A stretch of DNA of 64,000 nucleotides. Origin: Hygrophila difformis. Lineage: Eukaryota; Streptophyta; Magnoliopsida; Lamiales; Acanthaceae. Where the stretch lies: assembly GCA_030278955.1 (NCBI GenBank), contig JAOANR010000006.1, forward strand, positions 13,861,974 through 13,925,973. Direction: 5' to 3'. The position numbers and the translations under genes were made by a program. The notes beneath the pieces were generated by a model that saw nothing but the letters and a program-made list of their open reading frames with translations, searched no databases and was not told where the DNA came from. This document shows, one piece after another, positions 12,296-21,886 of the stretch; the stretch's first letter is position 1; each line of letters begins with the position of its first letter.

Positions 12296-12540
12296 GTAGG
12301 AGTTAGGGGTGAGCACGGTTCGGTTAACCTAAATTTTTCAAGTATTTGTATTTGTATTTGAACTGGGCAAATACTTCATTTCAGTATTTGTATTTGTAAC
12401 CGAAGTCCTCGGTTAACCGGGAATTCGGTTTCGATTCGATTCAGCAGTTAAGTGATTCGGTTCGAATATTTTTTCCGGCCTTCTAAAAATGTATAATCAA
12501 GTTTTCATTTATTAATTCTTCAGTTTCGTAATTTTATATT

Positions 12541-13613
12541 GGAAAAAAAGGCCAAATATATCCCTTTTGTTTCAAAAAAAGCCAAATCTATCTTTTTTTA
12601 TTTTATTACCGAATTTATCCTCTACATATGCTAATTATATCCGGAAATATCCTAAATTCACTAATCGTGGAATGACTGCTGACGTGGCAATAAATTAACT
12701 TAAACCCTACACGCTGGATGAGATTTGAAGTGTCTCTCAATTAGGGCTGGGGAAAAATACCGAGTATACCGCATACCGCACATACCGTATCGAAAAAAGA
12801 AATATCGAAATTTTCGGTATACCGTAATTTTCGGTACGGTATCATACCGAAAAAAATTCTCCGTACCGTATACCTTACCGAACTTTACGGTATGAAAAAT
12901 TTCATATCGTTGTCGTACCGAACATTTTGGTATACCGATCTTCGGTATATACCGATCTTCGGTATACCGAAAGTTTCGGTATGAAATATTTTCATACCGT
13001 TTCCATACCGACATTCCGGTAAGTTCGGTATATAACGCTATACCGAACATTCAGTACATACCGACATATCGTATCGCGGTATATACCGACATACCGAACA
13101 TTCACTACATACCGACATGCCGGTATTGCGGTATATACCGGCATACCGAACTTTCGCTATATACCAACATACCGATATTACGGTATATAACGGTATCGCG
13201 GTATATACCGATACCGTGGTATATACCAAAGTTCGGAACGGTAGCGATATACCGCGGTATCAAAAAAATTATACCGTTACCGTACCGAAATCTTACGGTA
13301 CGGTATGATACCATACCGAAAATTATGGTATACCGAAAATTTCGATATTTTCGGTATTTTTTCGATACGGTATGTGCGGTATGCAGTATATTCGGTATTT
13401 TTTCCCAGCCCTAATTGAGACACACTTCAAATTCGATCCAGCGTGTAGGGTTTAAGTTAATTTATTGCCACGTCAGCAGGCATTCCACGATTAGTGAATT
13501 TAGGATATTTCCGGATATAATTAGCATATGTAGATGATAAATTCGGTAATAAAATAGAAAAATGATAGATTTGGCTTTTTTTAAACAAAAATGATATATT
13601 TGGCCTTTTTTCC
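12541..13613. mobile_element. Fold-back / long-TIR element nested in the hAT
   Basis: The outer arms are near-perfect inverted repeats of about 200 bp. The left arm begins GGAAAAAAAGGCCAAATATA and the right arm reads GGAAAAAAGGCCAAATATAT on the other strand. The arms stay paired past CCCTACACGCTGGATGAG and on to the ATACCG core. The flanks ATTTTATATT (12531-12540) and ATTTTTTATT (13614-13623) match at 9 of 10 positions and may be the target duplication, although they are low-complexity. Long inverted arms with a 9-10 bp duplication suggest a Mutator-like or fold-back transposon. It has no coding capacity. Confidence 0.7.
12742..13413. repeat. ATACCG-dense palindromic core
   Basis: The core starts TAGGGCTGGGGAAAAATACC and ends with its inverted partner CCCAGCCCTA. 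Between these, the words ATACCG, CGGTAT and TATACCGNNNTACCG recur dozens of times in both orientations. Short frames over it translate to Tyr/Arg/Ile-rich repeats and are not genes. With the arms outside, the whole 12541-13613 segment can fold into one long hairpin. Confidence 0.8.
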
Positions 13614-14307
13614 ATTTTTTATTTGAGGTTATTACACTATAGGAAAATATATATATAACCATGTAATCAATATAGGCTCATTATGGTCATATATTTTGAT
13701 AATTAACTCATTAATTTTTTATATTTATTCTATTATATACTTAAATAATGATGATATATTATCTTTATATAATTTTATACCATCAAATGCCTATAATATA
13801 TATAATATATATAACTTTTAAAATAAATAAATATATTCGGTTCAGTTCGGTTAATCGGGGAAAAATTAAAGTATTTGTATTTGTATTTGAACCGGACGTA
13901 TACTGAAATTTGATATTCGTATTTGCTCCGGAGTCCTCGGTTAACCGAAAATTCAGTTCGATTTCGGTTCGACTCAGCGGTTCAACGAATCAGTTCGAAT
14001 ATTTTGTCCACTCTAGTAGGAGTAGTATTAATTTCATTTCTTTCCAGAACTTTTGCATGTACTCCAATCCATAATGAATTAATAAATCAATAATCCCATC
14101 CCATATAAACACAGGGTAAAACTAAAAATCCATGAGACCATCATTCCATTCCCATCAATAGTGTATAAGAGGAAGGGAAGAGAAGCGGTGGACGACTGGC
14201 AAATTGGCCATCGCATTTAGATTGTAATCGTTTTGATTTGATAGGATTTGATAAGATTTTTGAATATTATCAAATCAAATCAAATTATTTTATATGGTAA
14301 TTTAATA

Positions 14308-14568
14308 CTCTCTTCGTTTTCAAAAAATTGTAACGGATCCACAGTGCATGTAGTCCATTGCACATTTTAAACCATTAATAACTCAAGTTCGGTAAAAGTA
14401 AAAAATTCTAAAAGTTTCATATTTTAAAACTACTCGACGAGACGAATCTAACAAGATCCCACTTGACTATGTTTTAACTTGTATAACTATGTTAAACATT
14501 TAAGTCAAAGCACTTGTGTGAATAGTACAAAATTTACAAATGTTACAATCTTTCAAGAATGGAAGGAG
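14308..14568. mobile_element. CTCCCTCCGT-type MITE, family copy 3
   Basis: The 261-bp element is flanked by TA at 14306-14307 and 14569-14570. The ends CTCTCTTCGTTTTC and GAATGGAAGGAG are diverged forms of CTCCCTCCGT. The core GAGACGAATCTAACAAGATC and following CACTTGACTATGTTTTAACT match copies at 7815, 9869 and 50376. Confidence 0.75.
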
Positions 14569-15267
14569 TATTTAATAAAATTAATTTTTAATTAGTAAAT
14601 TTAAATATTTAGTTCGATTTATTGATCAAAATTTAGTATTTTAATATCATATATAAATATATTTATATTAATTAATAAATATAATCATTAAAATTAAATG
14701 GTAAATTATTTAAATAATTAAGTTATATATTTATATGTAATTTAATATAAAATTAAATGAATATATTTCAAATATTAAAATTTCAAATAATGCTAAATTG
14801 AATCAGGAATCTAATATATATATATATATATATATTTTAAATCATTTACCATCCCAACAGTAGTACCTGATTAATTGGCCATCTTTTTTTATTCTTTGCG
14901 ACAGCCAACATGTAACAAACCGAAAAAAAGGATTGTTTAGTCCATTTTCTTTCCAAAAAATTCAAATCAGTCCGTTAGTAATTTTTTGTCCCACATAGTC
15001 AGTCCTCTACATCTGCTATTTTTTTTCAATTCGGTCTTAATTACGTAATTAGTATGAGGTTGCTGATGTGGCCGAATTAAATCACATTTTACATCCACCA
15101 AAACCAATCTGGAATCCCAACACATAATACACCAGTTTAATAAATATTTAAATAAGTATTTGAAGGCTACCATAACACATCACTACTCAAAATAATGCCT
15201 CTAGCGGGTCGTCAGTTGAGTCTTCTGCACTGGGATGACGGACATAGTCTTCACTTAGTTTGCATTG

Positions 15268-15538
15268 TGAAGAAATCGGAGGTAAATAGATGTTGAGCTT
15301 TATTTGAACAGATGGAAAAACGAAGAAATCGTCTGATACAAGAGGTAGAGCTCAACTATAAATAATAGGAAGCCCAATAGCGAAACCAAATCATTCAATA
15401 AAATGTAAAAAGGCCCAATAAGGGAAAAAGGCCCAATATCATCCTATTCCAGCAATGCATTGGTCTTGATCAGCTAAGTGATGAACTCGATCTTCAGTCA
15501 TGGAGGCAGCAACAAGTTGTTTACGTTTATCCTCAATA
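15268..15538 (-). repeat. Copia 3' LTR
   Basis: The 271-bp LTR aligns to 29920-30172. It carries an 18-bp duplication (CCCAATAAGGGAAAAAGG) absent from the other LTR. The adjacent internal side (15539-15575) is a G-rich tract on the minus strand, in the place of the polypurine tract. Confidence 0.9.
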
Positions 15539-17419
15539 TCCCCGCGCTCCCCCCCCCCCCCCCCCCCCCCCCCCGCGCAAGCTGAACCGCGCCAGAGGTT
15601 CAACTTGGAGCAGAAGAAGTGGAATAACTTGGAGGGCAACCCTTTGGTAAACATGTCGGCAACCTGTTGAGGAGAAGGGAGGAAAAGTGGGTTGATAAAG
15701 CCCTGTTGAAAGTAATCACGGACATAGAGACAACCAACGTCGATGTGCTTCGTGCATTCGTGATAGACGGGATTCTTGACAAGCTGAATAGCGGAAGCAT
15801 TGTCACAGTAGATAGGAAACGACTGAGGAAGGGGAAGATGGAGTTCAGAGAGCAAGTTTCTGATCCACAGCATCTCAGCAGCCACAGCACCAAGGTTGCG
15901 GTACTCGGCCTCAGTGGAGCTCCTGGAGACGTAGTTTTGCTTCTTGGTTTTCCAGGCAACCAAAGAATTACCCAAGAAAACATAATAACCAGTGAGAGAC
16001 TTGCGAGATAGCGGACAGTTTCCCCAGTCGGCATCACAGAAACCGCGAAGCTCAAGGGTCAAGCCAAAAGGATAGAACAATCCTATGGAAGGATTATTAT
16101 GAAGATATTGCAAAACCTGGACAACTCCATTCCAATGAGCTTCAGTGGGCTCATGCACGTATTGACTAAGTTGCTGCACGCTATAGCATATGTCTGGACG
16201 AGAGAACCCGAGGTAGAGGAGCTTGCCCACAGCCTTCATGTAGAGGTGAGGATCACTGAAGAGAATACCATCAGTACTAATAGTCTTGTGAGCTGGACAG
16301 GGGGTGTGAGTCTTAGCATTCAATGGAACATCAAGTTCTGCTAGAAGATCAGTGGTATATTTGTGTTGTGTGATGTAATAGCCAGTAGAAGAGGAGTTGA
16401 TCTCAAGACCAAGGAAGTAGGCAGCCTTGCCTAAGTCCTTAATGGTGAACTTCTCATGTAAGCCAACCTTCACTGCTGAGATCTCAGACAAATTTGCACC
16501 AGTGATTAAAATGTCATCGACATACACAACAATGATGATAAGACCAAGAGAGGTGGATTTGAAGAAGACACATTGGTCACAATGAGCAGGAGAGTATCCA
16601 AGATCCTTCAAGAAGGTAGACATGGCCCCATACCACTGCCGAGGTGCCTGTTTGAGGCCGTAGAGTTACCTCTTCAACCTGCAAACCGAACCTCGAGGTG
16701 TCTGCAAGCCTTGAGGGCAGTGCATGTATATCTCCTCATCAAGATGGCCGTGGAGAAATGCATTGTTAATATCAAGCTGAGAAATACCCCACTTGAAGGA
16801 AGCTGCCAGAGCAAAGAGAAGTCTCACACTGCTTGCCTTAGCCACCGAAGCAAATATGTCATTATAGTCTTCCCCAAACTTTTGATTGAACCCTTTAGCC
16901 ACTAACATGGCCTTGTACTTGCCAATAGTACCATCTGGATTGTGTTTGACCTTGAAAAACCATTTTCACCATATGGGATGTTTTCCTGGTGGAAGAGGAA
17001 CCACATCCCATGTCCCATTGAGCTCCAGAGCATCCAATTCTGATTGTATAGCCTTATCCCAGTGTGAGATCCTAGAGGCTTGATTGTAATCTCGAGGCAC
17101 AAACTCAGGATCCACAATGGAAGAACAATAATAATCATCAGACTTAACTGGCCTTTTGATCACCCTTCGAGGTCTTGTAGGTCTATTGTCATCAGGGGCA
17201 GCTGTAACTTGATGCTCAGGGAGAGATGAAGGATGCTGACCAATAAGAGATAGATCAGCAGATAGTGAAGTACCACACGGTGCTTCAATAGAGGTATGAG
17301 AGGCCTGTGATTCAGTGGGAGTCACAGGGGAATGAACATGAGGGGTATGTCTCATTGGCTCAGTGGGAGCCAATGGAGATGGCACTGAAGAATGAGAGGC
17401 AGTGGGCATCTCAGTGGAT
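15439..17419 (-). pseudogene. Copia reverse transcriptase-RNase H (broken)
   Basis: The minus-strand frame holds the Copia RT and RNase H. Visible motifs are LDINNAFLHGHLDEEIYM, LYGLKQAPRQWYG, the catalytic YVDDILITG, GKLLYLGFSRPDICYSVQQL, the RNase H block FCDADWGNC, SRSSTEAEYRNL and HIDVGCLYVRD. Frame is broken by stops before KWFFKVKHNPDG (near 16968) and before LYGLKQAPR (near 16667), each one base away from a sense codon. Upstream, the frame is cut at 17419 by the Gypsy insertion; the remainder of the reading frame resumes at 27219. The C-terminus runs into the poly-G tract and the LTR. Confidence 0.85.
15549..15574. repeat. Run of 26 C next to the Copia 3' LTR
   Basis: A homopolymer of 26 cytosines, G on the Copia sense strand, lies just inside the 3' LTR. 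It probably grew from the polypurine tract by slippage. Its true length may be uncertain in an assembly. Confidence 0.85.
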
Positions 17420-18624
17420 GTAGTTGTAACACCCCGATTTAATTAACTCATAATTAATTAATTTAATTGTGGTTAATTAACAACAGACTTAGTATGTGGA
17501 TTATTTTGTAGGGAATGAAGATTTAAGTGGGGGAAATAAGTGAGTTCAACTCACTAGATAATAAGAGTCAAGTGCTCAAATGGGTGCAATGTGGTCAAGA
17601 CAAGTGGTGTAACTCTTTTAACCCACATTCCGACCCGACCCGGATCCACTTGGGTGTTAAAAATCAGATTTTGGACTTGGGGGAAAATCATTTCCACCCT
17701 TCACACCCCCAAATCAGCCTTGACCTTTCATTTGCACCCAACACTTAGAAATTTAGGGCTCATCCCGTTTTTGTGGAGGAAGAGAGAAAAATGGTGCCAT
17801 CGGGAAGGAATTGACAAGTTTGAGCTCCAATCAAGTTGGGGGATTGCTTATATATGCTTTGGTAAGTATTTTCCTAGCTTCAACACTTGATTTTGAGGAT
17901 GTTTGAGTGGGTTTTGGAAGTGATGAAAGTTGGTGACGGGAATCCAATTTTTGGGATGAACTCTTGTAGATTGGCTTGGAATTTGTGTTAAATCCTTGCT
18001 TGGGAGTTGCAAATCAGTCTTGGGAGCTAAGGTTAGTACTTGAGACCATTTTGGTGTTGTTGATTTCAGTTTTTAAGCTTCAAATGGTTTCAAGATCAAG
18101 AAATCATGTTCTTGGAAGAATTATGATGTTTGGAGCTTGATTCTTGCAATATAGGCTTGGAATTGTTGATTGGAAGCTTGCAGGTTGAGAAGAGGAGCTT
18201 GGAGACTCATCTACATATCAGGCAAGGGTAGAGATAGGCTTAAATGGGGGCATAATCGGTGGAATGGCCGGAAATCGCCATTTCCATCGTTTCTGTTGTG
18301 TCGGCGCGCCCTCGACGCGCGAGCGCGCGAGCGCGCGAGCAGCGCGCGAAACGCGAGTTCACGCCAGCACTGTACAGGGCGCGCGCTCTTGGCGCGCCCT
18401 TCCCACAAAGACCGCGCGGGGAGCGCGCGGTCCGTGCTGTTGCGCCGTTTCGTTCGTTCGTTTTCCGGTTCTTCGTCCTGCGTGTTTCCTTAGTTCTTCT
18501 TATGCTTCTAGCATGCCATAACTATCATTATGCTCACAATCTTTGAACTTAGTTGCGATTAGCGGTGATCTACTATGCCTTAGTTAAGATCGAGACTTGT
18601 TTCGCTTCTATGACGATACGTGTT

Positions 18625-18978
18625 GATGCCGATATGTGGGGCTTGGCACACCCTCGACACTTAACTCACGATGAGTTGTTTATTTTGTCATGACACGTAA
18701 TTTACGTATTGACATGTGTGGAATTGAATCTGATTATGTGTTGGTGCCGATATGTGGGGCTTGGCACACCCTTGACACTTAACTCACGATGAGTTGTTTA
18801 TTTTGTCATGACACGTAATTTACGTATTGACATGTGTGGAATTGAATCTGATTATGTGTTGGTGCCGATATGTGGGGCTTGGCACACCCTTGATACTTAA
18901 CTCGCGATGAGTTGTTGATGCCGATACGTGGGACTTGGCACACCCCGGATTATACTTAACTCGAGATGAGTGATTGAA
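18625..18978 (+). repeat. 118-bp tandem repeats in the Gypsy LTR
   Basis: Units start at 18625, 18743 and 18861 with GATGCCGATATGTGGGGCTT or GGTGCCGATATGTGGGGCTT. A shorter partial unit starts at 18917. The same array is present in the 3' LTR from about 25471. Confidence 0.85.
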
Positions 18979-19028
18979 TTGAGTCTGAATATGCGTTGAT
19001 TTACGTATGAACATGTGATTGAATTGAA

Positions 19029-19246
19029 TCTTGATATCTGTAATGATATGTGATATCTGTGATGATATCTGAATATCTGTAATGATATGTGATATCTGTG
19101 ATGATATCTGAATATCTGTGATGATATGTGAATATCTGTAATGATATGTGATATCTGTGATGATATGTGAATATCTGTGATGATATGTGAATATCTGTAA
19201 TGATATGTGATATCTGTGATGATATCTGAATATCTGTGATGATATG
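19029..19246 (+). repeat. ATATCTGTGATG minisatellite in the Gypsy 5' LTR
   Basis: Units of about 17-20 bp alternate between GATATCTGTAATGATATGTG and GATATCTGTGATGATATCTG. The 3' LTR copy (25875-26110) has one more unit and a C in one unit (ATATCCGTG), which accounts for the 18-bp length difference between the LTRs. Confidence 0.85.
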
Positions 19247-20351
19247 TTGGTGAATCAAATAATGCTACGCGGGTAAGATGCGCTATGCTTACATTCGGTA
19301 TCCGATGGGGCATAGTAGTATCTTTCCCGGGGCATGGAATAATGCTACGCGGGTAGGATACCCTATGCTTACAAATCGGTATCCGATTGGGCATAATGGT
19401 ATCTTTCCCGGGGCATTGAGACTGAAAAGGATTTATATCCTAGTCTGTATTTGGCTAGAAAGGGCTCATGACCCTTAGCCTGACCCGCTTGCCGTAAGCC
19501 ACGATCTCAGCTGTTAGTGTCCGCGGCGGGGGCACTGTGGGTATGTCTCTCGACCATTAAGGGGTGTGGACCCTTATATGGGAGGGAATACCGACCATGG
19601 TACCTAGGTGCGCGCTAGACATGCTTATGTGCTGCATTTAGGGTAGATAGACATCCTAGGTCATAACATTTCATCTCATCATCCATCATTCATCTTATTT
19701 GCTGTGGTTGAAGCACCGGTATGGGACGGTGTGATGTTTACTTATTTGCACTGTTTAATTTTTATGTTATGCCTAACAAATGTTTAATAACGGAATATAT
19801 CTCCACCTATATGTATAAATATACTTCTAGGGAATCAAGTTAATTCTTGTTTCCCCTTATGCCGATTCTTCTATTCTTGCTCAGTACCTTGTACTGACCC
19901 TTGCTATGTTTTCATGTATAGATAATCCCGGGGAGGACGCAGAGCCTGAGCACGATGTGGGGTTTGGGGATGAGTGATCTACCTAGAGATGCATTAGCAT
20001 GTTGTGGACTTATGTGCTTGTCTTGAATAAATGCTATGACTCTATTACCTTGTCTCGTACTGCTTGTGGTACCGATCGGAACACTATGTTCTTGTCTTGT
20101 GTGTACTTGATATCTCTGACAGGTTGAGATAAGACTGATATGTCGACTGTTATGTCACATGAATAAGGCTTGTAAGCCGGACGTCTGTTATGATGTGAGG
20201 TTTCCTTTCTGGATTTGTATTATGATTCATTGGCTTCCTGTTTACTTGGCTACGTGTTATTGATCTTAAATTGATTGGCCAACAGTTTAAGAGAGGTAAC
20301 ACGGCAGTGACGTCACAGAAATTTGGTTTTAAATTTTTGGGGCGTTACATT

Positions 20352-20364
20352 TGGTATCAGAGCC
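20352..20364 (+). other. Gypsy primer binding site (tRNA-iMet)
   Basis: TGGTATCAGAGCC lies two bases after the 5' LTR end. It is complementary to the 3' end of initiator methionine tRNA, the usual primer in plant LTR elements. Confidence 0.9.
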
Positions 20365-20649
20365 ATGTCTGCTCGTATGTGCTTAGAATTCTAACACAAG
20401 CATGTGGTGAGATGTGTGGGGGAAAGCATATAGAGTAGGAATTGCATCTAGCTCTGCTTATATTCTTGTAGATTGCATTGTTTTTGGTTATCTGCGTCCC
20501 CTATAGGGGTGGATTGTGGTTTGTGAATCAAACCAGGATCAATCCTTGGGGATATTCCGGGAATTCTATACATAATAATTGTTGTTCGGTAAGGAATTAT
20601 TCTTGTTTTCAGAATGTTACTGAATATCTCGTTACGTTACGAATATAGG

Positions 20650-21864
20650 ATGCCGCCGCGCCGGGATGGAGAGCCCAGGAGGAGGGGAAGGCCTCGTAGG
20701 AATCCGGGGCCAGCTTTTGGGGGTCATGGACAGTACCATGAGAATGGTGGACTTGGCAATGATCACGTGGAAGATGTTCCAATTGAGGAACCGGTAGAGG
20801 TGGAGGATGACTTGAACTATGAGGACGAACCAGTGCCACCACCACCGCCGCCACCTGTACAGATGCCATTTGACCCTCAGTTTATGCAATATATGTTTAG
20901 TGCTATGTATGGGATGTATCAGGGGCAGGCGAATCAACCTGCACAACCACCACCCAGACCCGTGGATTACGTGCATCTAGCAAGGCATTATCAACCGCCG
21001 GTCTTTAGTGGAGGAGTAGACCCGGTCGCTCTGACTGTTTGGATTTATCATATGGAGGAGATCTTCGAGAATATAGACTGCCCAGAGGATTGGAAGGTCA
21101 GGGTGGGACAGCAGTATCTTACTGGACCAGCTCTCCATTGGTGGAGGTCGCGTAAGAGTGAGCTTATGGCGAGACCCAACTTCTCATGGGAAGTTTTCTG
21201 TCATGCTTTGAGATCCCACTTTTTCACTACACAGATGATGAATGTTAAAAAGAGGGAATTTCTCAACCTAGAGCAAGCAGGAAATATGACAGTGTCTGAG
21301 TACTATGGTCGTTTTGTGGAACTCATGTCATACGTACCAATGCTAGTTGCTAATGAGGAAGGTAAGGTTTCGAAGTTTGTGGATGGATTGAAGGCTGAGA
21401 TCCGGACTGGGTTTAGCAACCAACACGCCTGCTTAGCTTCAGCATATGATCAGGCTTTATGCATTGAAAGAGCTCGTGCTTATATGCAGCGCGTGAGGGC
21501 CGCTCGTCGCAGGGAGTCAGGGGGGCCGATTAGACCCCATCATAGGCAGACGAGGCCGAGAAGCGGTGGAGAGACCTCTAGGCCTCGGACTTATGCACAG
21601 CCACCGTATAGAAGCGGACCCCACTGCTGGAATTGCGGACAGCAAGGACATTTGAGGTCACATTGCCCACAGTTGGTGGGTCGAGTAGGAGGATCTACTT
21701 CAGATGCGTCTGGTGGGAATGCGTCGCGTGGACGAGGTGCAGACAGAGGTCGTGGACCACAGGGGGACCGTGGGGGCCGTCTCAATGTGATTGAGCGGGC
21801 TGAGCTAGATGGGCGAGATGATGTCATGACTGGTAAGTTGCCCATTGTTCAATTTCAATCTTGA
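20650..21864 (+). CDS. gag: Gypsy Gag polyprotein (nucleocapsid zinc knuckle)
   Basis: The ATG at 20650 opens MPPRRDGEPRRRGRPRRNP and the frame stays open for 404 codons to a stop at 21862-21864. An in-frame upstream ATG at 20614 exists, but the basic Arg/Pro start at 20650 looks like the usual Gag N-terminus. The middle is the retrotransposon capsid region (HYQPPVFSGGVDPVALTVW, then WEVFCHALRSHFF and EFLNLEQAGNMTVSEYYGRF). The C-terminus has a CCHC knuckle CWNCGQQGHLRSHC and an Arg/Gly-rich tail. Gag appears intact, so this copy could still supply or use capsid. Confidence 0.9.
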   Translation: MPPRRDGEPRRRGRPRRNPGPAFGGHGQYHENGGLGNDHVEDVPIEEPVEVEDDLNYEDEPVPPPPPPPVQMPFDPQFMQYMFSAMYGMYQGQANQPAQPPPRPVDYVHLARHYQPPVFSGGVDPVALTVWIYHMEEIFENIDCPEDWKVRVGQQYLTGPALHWWRSRKSELMARPNFSWEVFCHALRSHFFTTQMMNVKKREFLNLEQAGNMTVSEYYGRFVELMSYVPMLVANEEGKVSKFVDGLKAEIRTGFSNQHACLASAYDQALCIERARAYMQRVRAARRRESGGPIRPHHRQTRPRSGGETSRPRTYAQPPYRSGPHCWNCGQQGHLRSHCPQLVGRVGGSTSDASGGNASRGRGADRGRGPQGDRGGRLNVIERAELDGRDDVMTGKLPIVQFQS

Positions 21865-21886
21865 CCGACTTAACCATCTGTAACAA

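Larger units (their letters stand above)
12304..14015. mobile_element. Non-autonomous hAT-type element carrying a nested insertion
   Basis: It is flanked by an exact 8-bp repeat GTAGGAGT (12296-12303 and 14016-14023). The ends are TAGGGGTGAGCAC on the left and, inverted, TAGAGTGGACAAA on the right. Both arms carry inverted GGTTCGGTTAACC and GTATTTGTATTTG words. Example pairs are CCTCGGTTAACCGGGAATTC (about 12407) and CCTCGGTTAACCGAAAATTC (about 13935). The interior is interrupted by a 1.07-kb fold-back (12541-13613); without it the element is about 640 bp. It has no coding capacity. Confidence 0.75.
17425..20349 (+). repeat. Gypsy 5' LTR
   Basis: The 2925-bp LTR matches 24271-27213 almost perfectly. 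It contains a CpG-rich segment (18300-18450) with repeated GAGCGCGC words, three 118-bp tandem units, an ATATCTG-rich minisatellite, and a duplicated block of about 80 bp (19259-19420). Short frames inside it, including a Ser/Ile/Tyr-rich minus frame, are repeat artefacts. Confidence 0.95.

Noticed and set aside
12700..13314. Tyr/Arg/Ile-rich frames on both strands
   Set aside because: They are translations of the ATACCG palindromic core in a non-coding fold-back.
12742..13413. The ATACCG core as a separate hAT element nested in the fold-back
   Set aside because: Its ends look hAT-like, but the flanks are palindromic (CAAT...ATTG) rather than a direct 8-bp duplication.
18211..18546. Several overlapping Arg/Ala-rich frames in the CpG-rich part of the Gypsy LTR (and again at 25057-25392)
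   Set aside because: They occur in all frames of a GAGCGCGC-repeated segment and are identical in both LTRs; this is composition, not coding.
19001..19394. Minus-strand frames with repeated IITDI and SSQIS words in the LTRs
   Set aside because: They are the translation of the ATATCTG minisatellite and vary with its unit number.
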